A DNA stretch of 64,000 bases from Protea cynaroides (Eukaryota > Streptophyta > Magnoliopsida > Proteales > Proteaceae), in assembly GCA_028583415.1 (NCBI GenBank), contig CM053268.1:21623923-21687922 (forward strand). The letters run 5' to 3'. Every line of letters begins with the position of its first letter. The first letter of the stretch is position 1. The translations under genes were made by a program, and so were the position numbers. The notes under the pieces were generated by a model, which saw only the letters and a program-made list of their open reading frames with translations, was not told the DNA's origin and made no database searches. This document shows, piece by piece, positions 29,101 to 40,900 of the stretch.

Positions 29101-32100
29101 ATACAGGTCGATACAGTTTGATACGTTTCTGTTTTTTTTTTCTCTCAATTTTTTAAATGAGAAAATGAAATTTTTTTACGTATCGGAGGGTATCGGGCGT
29201 ATCGATATGTATCGACCCGTATCGGTTTGATACGGTCGATACCCACAGATACACTTACTGTTTTAAAGAACTGGAGACGTATCGCATTGTATCGTATTGA
29301 AAATGGTCGATACCGGTACGTATCGGCTGATACGCCCCGTATCGTGTCGATACTTGATTCTTTGGTGCATATTGTAAAAAAATGGGAAGAAACACCAAGT
29401 CATCTATTGCCGCTTGTTCTCGCACAGGACTTCCTGGTGGTGGCACCTGTCAAAGAGGAAGCAATCCAGGCAGTGAGGGCGGGGTTCGGAAACCCTGTGG
29501 CCACTCCAATGCTTAAGTCAGAACCAATAACAAGCAGTTGGAGCTCTATAAAAAGAGAATATGAGCTGTAGAGATTGGGTTAGCAAAATAACAGAGGAGA
29601 GTTTAAATGGCAAAAATTGGATCCCGTTACCTTCTCAGGTTCTATTTGTAGAGAGGCGCGGAGTGGAGTTATTGTAGGCATGATCCGAGTGATTCCCTTT
29701 GATCTTGGGCATGTCCCAGCATAGTTGTCAAGGCGACAAGACGATCCAAGGTGTTCGGGGCCATCTTGGGCGCCTCCTAGGCGACCAAGGCATTCCCAGT
29801 ATATTTTTTTTATTTCTTAAATATTAATGCTATATTAATGTTTATATATATGCAGCATGCTACATAAATAATCAATATTTAAGATATAACTTAATTAATA
29901 TGAGAAAACCAACAAGGCAATAAATAATGAATACAGTATAGGACATAAAAAAACATATTTATGACTTAACATTTGTGTACTTCTAACAAATTTGACCGGA
30001 GTGTAATTCTTTTTATGTAGTTTGGATTCAAGCAATCTTGACTTCTTTGCAAAGCTAGCATAATCAGCTTTTCAACAAATCTGAGGTTACTTAAATCCGA
30101 GTTATAATGAAGGAGTTATACTCTAGTCAAACCTTGTTCGGAGTATGCAAATGCTGTTTAAAGTCGTCTGAATGTAAATTATTTTTTGGGCTTCAAAGCA
30201 AGAGATTATTTTGGCGCACTCTTGGTTTTTTGTCATGCTTTACTATAATAAGATTTATATAATTTTTATATTTGGAAAAATGCCTAGCATTTGGAAGTTG
30301 AAAATCGACCCCGCACCCAAAAATACGGTTTTTGTTCTTGGACTGGAGAGTTGACATTTTATCCTTCTGGAATTTGTAATTTGGACTATTTTTATTGGAT
30401 TCAAATAGGGGGATATTTGCTTATTTATGAATAATATCTTAAGTAAATGAATCATTTACTTAAATGATATTAGTCATAAATAAGTACTGTCCGATAAATG
30501 TTGTTCCTGCCCCTAATAAATCTTGTAAAGAAAATTTAGAAAAAAAAAACACGAGGCCAAAGGTGACCGCCCAGGCATTCTAGGTGTCTAAGGCACCCAA
30601 GGCGATGCCTAGGGAGCCTGGGCGACTGTCTTTTCAACACTAAAAAGGTGCCCTGGCACCCAGGCCCTTGGATCATGCCCGGACGCCTAGGCGTCGCCTT
30701 GATAACTATGTAGGGGTTGGATGTGAGTAGGAGAGCTTTACGACCGTTGGATAAAGATCCTCTGATAGGATTTCCTTGTATGGACCCGAGAGTCCAACTC
30801 GCGAATACCGTTGGAGAATGACACCAGTAGTGGGGTATCTGCATTTATCTCCCAAAATCATGGGGATTCCTTTCAATGTAGCTGGCTTATGAGTTGGCAT
30901 AGGCATTAAACTTATGTGTGCTGGGACATGTGTCTCGTCTTGATAAAGATCCTTTCAGGACACTTGTCCTTTTCTGGTTGGCGGTTTCATTATTCTGCTA
31001 TCAATATCTAATAACAAAGGGAGTGGAAATTGGGTCTTAACAGTAAAGACCTCACCACCACCACCATTGAACTAGTACATAGCTGTAGCAGCCACTGCCT
31101 TCAACACCATAGTTGTCAATGCGCCAAGGCCAACCATGGCGCCAGAGGGCTGGCAGACACCTAAAGCGACCAAGGCGCCTGGACCCCTAGGCGACGCCTT
31201 AGTGATGCCTTGACAACTATGTTCGACGGTGGCTCGATACATACCAAGAGAATTTTATTTTACTTTTCCATGTATTGTCTCCAGCTATACTGTTTTGATG
31301 AGGCAAATTCCAACACGTATCGAACCAATTTGCCCGATGATAGTACTTGGTATATATTTATATTAAAAGTTGGTACCAAGGTGATGGGCCTGCCGAGAGC
31401 ATTTTTCTCCAACAAACCTTGTAGCTAAATGGCCAAATGTTCTAGTGGCATCTTTGAATATTTGTATCATGGTAATGTAGTGTTAATCATTCAATTGAAG
31501 TAACAAAATACAATAAAATTAAAAAAGTTGCCTTCAAACTTGCAATCTGGTGAAAATCTGAGCAAATGATGCTTCAAGAACATCAAAACTTTGATTTTGA
31601 TGTGCCACAATCGAATACCCCGGATTCTAGTAGTTGATTGAAAATTTTGGGCAAACTTGCAGCATGGGGTCAATTTTGCAGACTTTCAAAGCTTTTGGAG
31701 TCGAAATGACTTCAGCTAGATGAGAGCAAACCTTCATGTCCAATTTTGAAAAAAAAAAAAAAAAAAGGGGGGGGGGGGTTCCTATCAGAACCTATCCCAA
31801 ATTTTCTTGCCAAAAAACTTCCTTTCTAATGATTACAAATTTCATTCGAATATGAAATCCAATCCTGGAAATACAGTATCTCGCTTTTCTTTAAGGGTGT
31901 CAAAAATGAAACCGAACCGTATACCGAAATCGAACCAAACCATTTAAACCAAAAAGGTGAAACCGATTATTAAATGGTTCGATTCTGGTTTTAGAAATGA
32001 AACCGTTTAGTTAAACAGTTCGATCTGGTTTCAAGAATGAAACCGTTTAAACCGACTATTTGGAACCGTTAAAATCGACTAAACCCTTACTTTAATCACT

Positions 32101-34834
32101 TAGTGCTAAATGTCTATATTTGTAGAAATAAATTATATTTTAATGTTTTCCACATGGCATATTTCTAAATTGTGAGTCCACTTTCATATGTGATTAAAAT
32201 TATTTTAATGATCCTTGACTTTCCTTCTACTTTGTTTCTAACTCTCTTCCTCTCTCTCTTGGCAACAAAACCGTTTAAAAATCGAAAAACTGAAACCGAT
32301 TAATAATCGATTTTGGTAAGCATTTTGAAATCGTTTAATAAATGGTTTGATTTTGGTTTTACTCATTACACACCAAACCGAAACTGAACCACACTGTTTA
32401 ACACCCAGACTTTTCTTCTTTTCTTTCTTTCTTTCTTTCTTTTTTTTTTTATTTTTATTTTTATGAAAGCTTTGAAATGAGCTTGAATATGTATCATTTC
32501 TTTCCGTTTTGGTTTTAATGATATGAAATCTCATTCATTTTGCCCAAAGATTTCGGCGGAATAATGTATACCTCTTATTTCTCTTAGCACTTTGTTTTCG
32601 GACCTTGATGGAACTGAAATATTTTGCCATATCAAAATTTGGTACCATGCCCTCTTGGGTCAAACTTTGGTTTCCTTTTGATAATATTTTATTATGGGTC
32701 CGTCCTACTTACATGAGACATTGTGTTTGTGAATGTATTACTTTCTTTTAACTCCTATGAAAACTTATTTGCAATAGGATTTGTAAGCAATGTTTGAAAA
32801 TTTCATGAAATTACTCGAAAATTTTGATTTTGTAAGAAACTGGAGTAAAATGATTGTCGTCGACATGGAAGGTGCAATATTTAAAATTTCGGCCGAATTT
32901 CACTTAAACTACCAAAATTTTGGTTTTGACAGGGGGCGAAATGGACTAAAAAACCGAAATTTTGAAACTTGTTAGTTGTATTGGTGTTTTAGGCAAGCTA
33001 TTTGAGAGATTTGTTTCTTGAAGTCCTTTTGAGCTTTTGTCAGTAATCCTGAGCTTTTTACACTGTTTGATCATTAGGACATTAAAAGAATAAAAGTAGT
33101 GTACCCAATATGGAGTTCTACTATGTAAAATTTTACAATTTTCAAAACTTCCAGTAAGTTTTCTGAAATTGCTTAAAATATCATCAAGAAATTGATTTTT
33201 TTGTGCAGAAGTTTCATAAAGTGCCATTACTGTTTGAACATTTTCAAAACTTTGGAGAAAAATTTTTGTGAAAATTTTTGACAAACATTGGGAAAAATTT
33301 GCACTCCCTTTGGTTTATATTCTTTCAGCCCATAAAGCCAATGGAACTTTCACTCAGAGTTTGAACGTGGCCCTTATTACTGACTAGGGATGAGGATTAA
33401 GTAAATATGGATTGTCCTTCGTTGATGTTTTACTCTATGCAAGGGAGTAGATGGATATTGTGTGCACTGGAGTGAGAGTTAAATATGACCTTCATCAAGG
33501 ATTTGTAGTTTTCTTAAATTCTGAAACATGGTTCCAGAGTTCCCCATACCTCTTAGGGATTTTGCTTTATTTTATATTATTTTACAGATGGAACCTGAAT
33601 TCCTTTATATGATTCCTGTTTATCTACCTTTTCTTTTCCCTTGTATTATTGACACATACTGAAGGCTTTCTTTCTCTCTCTCTCTTTCTCTTTGCCACTT
33701 GGTAGTATTCTTTTACACCATTTTATGCTTGTATCACTTTATCTTCGAGTTCCTGTTTATGCTTGTCAATGGGTATTTAGATATGGCATCTTATTGAGTT
33801 TATTGTCTTATGCAGTCTTTACAGAGTGTTGTTTTCAAGGGGGTAAGTTTTTTCTGATACTCATAAACTGCATTCCTTCAATTCTTTGTTGTTTAACTTC
33901 TAAAATTGGTTTACGGTAGAACCACTATGTTTCAGTTTGATTTTCATTTTCCGTTCTAGGTATGAAGGGGGTTGTAATCCTGCCCAGTACCTGATTTACA
34001 GAAGTTGTGGTTCATTTTGTTTTTATGTGACAGGCTGGCTCTCTAGATCCGGTTACAATGACAATCAGCATATTCCTACAGTACTTTGATATTGGCATAA
34101 ATGTGGCTTCATTATCTCAGGTTAGTGGGTACTCCTGCTTTACGATATAGTAGTAGACAGTTAGAACATGTTATGTTAACTTTTACTTCAGCTAAGCCAA
34201 CAAAAGCTTCTAGCCATGTGCATTTCTTTAACGGCACCTTTCCATATGATTGAATGGCTCAATACCATTGTGTTTGCCAAACACATCTCATTGGGTTCAT
34301 CCATTCATCCTCTGGAGTTTTGAAAGAGCCTCTATGTGACTTGTTGAGATTTTTTGAATGTTCCAAGCTGGAGCATGTCCCAGCTTGAGGGGGAGATTTG
34401 TAGATTGGACCTATGCACTATACAGAGTTTTGTGTATTTAGATTTAGTCAAGGTGATGTCTAGTTAGTTCCTTCTAGTGGTAAGTTGGTTAGAATAGGTA
34501 GCTTTCTATTCTTAAGTCAGTTCCTCCATATGGGGGTTATCTATGTAATTTCAGTCGTCATTGATTAACATAAGTAAAGGCCAATGGGAGGGAATTGAGA
34601 GATCTGCACAGACGATATAGCTGAGAACCAAACCTTCTCTTTCATCTGATACATTCTTCTTGCTTGAACTGGATGTAATAAAAATGCTTGGCTTGGTTGC
34701 AGGCCAAGCAGCTGGAGGACATGACGGCACGAGTGGCTCAGTTGCAGGAGGAGCTAGCGACTGTCACAGCAACTTCGGCCAAGCGAAAGAGAGCACTCCA
34801 GGCCGAGGTTGCTGAGCTGAGGAGAGACACTCAC

Positions 34835-34900
<66 letters not shown>

Positions 34901-37900
34901 GTTCTCCTTCATCTTCTTCTTCGTTTCTCTTTCTTCTCTTTCTGCCTTATTTTGTTACATGACTGTTGAAACCAATCTTAAGGTAAAACAGTTCTTGCAT
35001 AGGAAGAGCATTGCTACGTGGCCACACACAGGAAAGGACTTCAGAGGGGATCCATATCTACCCCAAAAGGGTCTTCTTATTTGTAGAGTCCTTATTTAGG
35101 AGAGAGAAGGGATTAAAATAGGAACCCTAGAAGGCTTCTTCTCCAATTTTTGGGTTTCCCTGCTGAGGGGTAAAGTGAGGGGGAGAAGATGCTGGTGGGC
35201 TATGGTTTTAGATCTCGAACGAAGAGTTATTCTCTCGTCTGTTTAAGAAGAATAGTTACATTCCATTGCCAACTTACCTGAGGTCATATTGCATCGGAGA
35301 TTTTGTGGATATCAAGGTTTCCAGAGCTGTTCACAAGGGTATGCCCCACAAGTTCTACCATGGCCACAGCGGTAAGGTCTGGAACGTTACCAAGTGAACC
35401 GTCGGTATCAAAGTCAACGAGCAAGTGGGATCAGAATAATCAAGAAACATAGTCATGTGTGTGTGGTGCATCTCCAGCCCTCGAGGTGCACCAAGGAATT
35501 CCGACTATAGATGATAAAGAACAATCAACTGAAGGCAAAGGCTAAGGCCTGAAGTGAGGTGATTAGTACAAAGAGACAGCTAGAAGGCTGTTGCTAGAGC
35601 AAGAGGGAGTGACGGACAGTAAATAAACCAACCTTTTTAAGTGCTATACGTTTTATACGCCTTCATATGTGTTCATATGAAATACATGTATTTTTATCGA
35701 ATCCTTGTAAAGATACAGGGATTTTATTTTTATTTTTTTGAATCGTTCGGTATAAGTGTATAAGTTGCGTATTTACTAACTATGTGTGTGTAATATAATT
35801 TGAGAGAAAGATTGTTATAGATGATCATTCTTGGTGCCCAGGCTAGGACACCATCTAATGCAACAGAGCACTCATAAGGAGTACAATGCGATCAGAGTTT
35901 TCATCAAATCCTGCATCTAGTTGGGGAAGAGGTTTTGCTTCTTTCTGGTAGTAATGAAGTTCCTGCATCATGGGTGGTTTCGTAAATGTTGAATTGGGAA
36001 CGTTAGAAGTGAATTTCTGTGTAGAGTTTTAGAGAATTATTCTAACTGGACCAGTAGTTTTTATCCTTAACTGTTTGAGATCCTTTTTGTGAGAGTGTTC
36101 AATTTTACTAATGTACTAATGTACGTCTATAACCTTGGCATGTATATAGATTTTCAATTATAGGTAACCTTTTCATTTCTTCATAGTTGGATGTCGATTA
36201 GTAGACAGTAACCGTCTTTCCCATAGTTGTAAATGGGGCCTTTGCTTATTTGGCTGTTTCTTGCTGATGAAAACAAAACATGCCTGCATGAGAATTATTG
36301 TTCTTGCTATGTAGTATCCTTTGTTTGTCAGTCAAAATTCTCTTTGCTGATAGGTGAAGCTGTTATTGTTATTACGTACTATTTTATCATTGTTTTTACT
36401 TTTTATATAATATTTTCACCTGTTTCATGTAGACAAATTAATTGTTTGATTATGCCTATGTTCTTACTGAATTTAAATTTTGCTGAATGCATGCAGTTTC
36501 GTAGGCTGACAGAGCTTGTCACAGAGCTTGTCACATTAAGTCATTAACTATAAGTGTTCTTCCATGCAGTATATTTCCTTGCTGTCCCATTAACTTTAGT
36601 GTTTCTTCCATGTAGTATATTTCCTTGCTATTCATTGGGATGTTAATTGTGATATCTATCCGAGGCTTTTTGACAAACCTAATGAAGGTAATTTTCCCAT
36701 AAACTTATTCAATTCTGTGTGCTCTATTTTCTGAAGAGTTGTTTTTGGTAAAATCGAAGTGCATATTATGTTGGTGCTAGGAGATGTCTGATATTTTCTT
36801 CTATACAGTTCTTCTTTGCAGTTTCCAGAGTTGGAAGTGGATCATCTACGAATGTTGTACTTTTTCTATCCGAAATCATGGGAATGTATTTTGTATCTTC
36901 AATTCTATTGATAAGGAAAAGCTTGGCAACTGAATATAGGTATGTTTATTACTGCTGCTGAGATGAATCTTATCTGTGTGTTCTTGTTTGAGTTCTTTAA
37001 TGCCTTTCTAGCCTCTGATTTCTTGTCTAGGTTTTCTTACAGAAGTATAACTTGGTTCTGCCGGGCCAATGTTAGTCAGCCTCCACTGCGCTCTTAAGCA
37101 TGAGCTTGTGCCAGTCCTGATTCCCTGAGCCTGAGAAAAGCCCATGGCTTAACACTGAAACCCAGCCCATCTAGCCATTTGTTCTGTCATTTTCTAGATA
37201 TCTTGCTTTTGTTTATCCTCATCGGAAAAAAAAAAAAAAAAAAAGCAAAAAGGAAAAGGAAAAGTAAAAAAAAAAGAATGAAGGAGAAAAATTAGGGATC
37301 TTCTATTTGTCATTGTGCCTTGTGATTGTTATACTTAAATGGTCTGGCAACGTGGTAGTACAAGAGTGGATCTATATGACAAAGGACCTTGAATTCCTGT
37401 CACTCGATTTCAAAAAAAAAAAAAAAAAGGAAGAGGGAAAGTGGATCACAGTTTGATCCAAAGTTCTAAAAAATTATAAAATTTCCAAAAGAAGCAGATT
37501 AATATAAAAATACGAAAGAGATTTTGTAATTTTGAACTACTTCTCTACTTGTTTGGGGCTGAAACTCCACCAATGAGATGGCTTCCTTCCTTGTCCTCTT
37601 ATTAGATGCACCTATCATTGTATCGCCATCCTAAAGTGGTAGTGTCCCTGGGCAATATAATGTTTAGATTTTGCCAAAATAATTTAACATCAAAATCTTG
37701 TCTTATCTGTACTTGCCATTGTGTGTATAAGTGCATATAAATAATGTAAATATGTAATAGATACTTGAAGGGAAAGGTTAACAGTAGAAATTTACTTATG
37801 CTCAAGTAAGCATCCCATGAATCTTCTTCATAAAATACATTGATTTCCTATTATTTCCCCAGATTCCGATATTTTCATCAGATTTTGATTCCCGATCTCC

Positions 37901-40900
37901 AAACTATTTTGGTCTTTCAGGCCAGTGAACCATGCATCTGGAGTTGAATAGTCCGAACAGATTGTTTAATGTTTACAAAAAGAATAAATTACTGCTATGA
38001 ACCAATCGAACCCATAAGCTCCCCTATTTTAAAGCTATCCACCAAAATTGCCTAATTATACATGCAGTTTTCATTTTCCTTATCCCCATCCACTTCTACA
38101 CCACCATTTTGGCTTGCAAACTGCGTCTGAGCTTGTCACAATAAACCTCATTGACAATTCAAGCCCTGAGAAAAGAAAATGAAATTGCAAAAGGGGTGAT
38201 GCACCTTCTGGATAATACTCTCGTCAATTCGAATAGGTCAAACCTGAAATTTTGGTGAGCTACAATCATTTTGAATGCTGACCAATTAACCCTAAGCCTA
38301 GCTTAGAATTTGGGATTAGTGAAAACGGCTCAAACAGCGTAGAAATAAGTCCAAGTTGATGCGCCAAATAAGAATTAGATAGCATATACTGGTCGTATGC
38401 GTAATACAATACAGAATTTCTGTAGGCCTCAGAAAAACCAGATTTAGGATATCTGATATGTAGACACTGAAAACAGGACTCAGCAATGTATGAAACAGTA
38501 CTGATATGTTTAGGGAACAAAAAGAAAATTCAGAGAATTTGACTTATGAAGTAATAGAAAAGTTCCAGTCTCTGGGAATTCAGGTTGATGGCTCAATGAA
38601 AGAAAGTCAGTAACATAAAAAATTGCTGAACCAAATCCCACAAAGCTTTGCTCAAGTTTCGATGGGATCAGACCTATCAATAGAAATTGCCAGCACACAC
38701 CCCCCCCTCTTGGGGGTCAGAATCTCAGATTTCTCAGTTGGATAAAGAGGTGCGATTCCAATAAAATCAAGATCTACTGAAACCAGAGCATGGATGCTGA
38801 TAAGAATAAAAGAGGGGTTTCTGAACAAATTTTTTTCCCCCAAAATTGAGAAAGCTGAATATCCAAACTTCAGATACAGAATTAGGATGAAAACTGATTG
38901 GAAAATAGATTGAAGTAATAACAGATCAGAAGAAAAGAGCAGGAAAACAGATTATTGAATGGATGCGTTAGAGAACTGGAACATTAACTTGATTTTGAAC
39001 TGATAATTGACCAGCTAAAATACCTTAGATGTGCTGTTGACATGTTTAGTGCCAGCAACCCAGAAAAAAACCTAACTTTTATTTCTTCAAATCTGTAGAT
39101 ACAAGGGTTACATCCATTTGTACATAAATTCTTGATTTTACTCTAGAAAGCTAAATAGCTAATATAATCCAAGATGCCTTGCTCTACATCAGTGTTGGCT
39201 GGGGGCATAGTTCGAAATCTCGGTTCTCGAGGGTGTCTCGACCCTTGAGAAAACCGAGATTACCGAGATCTCGGTCGAGAACCTGCCGAAACTCCCAGAG
39301 GGTAAAAATGGGAGTTTCGACAGGTTTTTTTTATGGTTTAAGCCATTTTTTGCTGTTTAAGTCCATTTTAGAGCTATTTTAAGGCTATATATTGCAGGAA
39401 AATACTTATTCAACATATATAAACACATTTGAAGCATTAAAAGTAATCACATTATCGAAAAATCATACATTCATAAATCATAAATCCCACAAAATAACAT
39501 AATTTACAAGTACTCATTATATGAAAGACTTAAATACTCAAAATGAAATAATACATTCCCATTAGTCCGTCTCAATGTCTAATCATATGTAGAGTGGCGT
39601 GCAGGTTCCATCTGATCAGATTGACTTTGTTGAAGAAAATATATCTCGGTCTGATAAACAAAATCCTGCCACGACATCCTTCGGCTATAGAAGGTCTGGT
39701 AGTTTTCCACATATTTCTCATACATATTATCTGGGAAGTTTCTAAAAATACCCAACCTTGGATACGATTCACTATAATGTGGAGTAAAGTGAGCATATAT
39801 TGGTTGGTGTGGGAGTGTGGTTCTTTGCAAATTTGGGACTGAAAAGAGACTGTCCACAAAGTTTGAGCCAGTCTGTGATGTAGCATTACTAGTATCAGCG
39901 GAATAATCATATGCACTTCCCATCATGCGGTCATCATCACCGGAATAAGAACCGTACGCCGAAGTGGTGCCAAATCCATGAGCACTCCACTGCCCCTGCT
40001 CCTGTCCACTGCTACCCTCAATGCTCAATCCTCCAAAACTTGTAGACATGCTATCAATTTCAACATCAGGCATAATATCAGGATCTAGAACGATGTCAAA
40101 GAAACGATCTTCTTCTTCTTCTACTGGTTGCAAAGGGCGTTCCCGTTGACGAGACCTACGTGTATACCCAGTCATAGGCCGTGATGAAGATGCGCGTCCA
40201 CCATGATCTGGATCCTGTGAAGTGTGTATACTGACTCTCACCGGTCCATCTAATAATGGGTACAGTCGGTCTAGGATCACCACCACCACCCTCATCACCA
40301 CCACCACCCACATCACCACCACCACTACCATCATCACCACTACTATCGGTTGACCAGCCGATTTGTTCTATTGTATCATCATCGCCTTCGAGTTACTACC
40401 AAGCACCAGCGGGGGTCAAACGGTTCAGCGATCGCGTGCGTGTACACGACCCTCATCCGAGGACATAAACCGCTCGAGATTAAAACCCATCTGGAGCGCA
40501 TACGGTGGGGTCGGGCATCCCACTAGGCTCATCCATCATCGGAAAGCGCTCTGTCTCTCACCCATTCCACATAGGGATCCTCTTCATCTGAAGATAGTTG
40601 GAAGACGTCGGTTAGTTCGATCAGCTCTTGTTCATTTCTTTGTTCAAATTTCAAGCATTGTACCCTCAGTCTCATGTTGTAATGGGCGTAGACCAAGTCA
40701 TTTAGCCGTTGAGAGCCCAATTTATTCCGCCTCTTTGAATGGATAAGGGAGAAAGTACTCCAATTTTGCTCACACCCAGATGCGGAACATGTCTGAGATA
40801 GGACTTTGATTGCAATTCTCCTCAACTCAGCTGCATTCTCGCCATACAACAACCACCACTCAGCTGCACAAGATGAAGAACACATTTTAATACACATATT

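Noticed and set aside
29720..30710. 8-bp target duplication for the 1-kb element 2 relative
   Set aside because: The flanks TGTCCCAG and TAGGGGTT do not match even allowing a few changes.
35189..35250. Functional ribosomal protein L21 gene
   Set aside because: The frame breaks within about 20 codons and there are several later stops.
36570..36615. True start of the GTG/COLD1 exon at 36,570
   Set aside because: It runs into TAA after seven codons and shifts the frame; 36,616 restores the family sequence.
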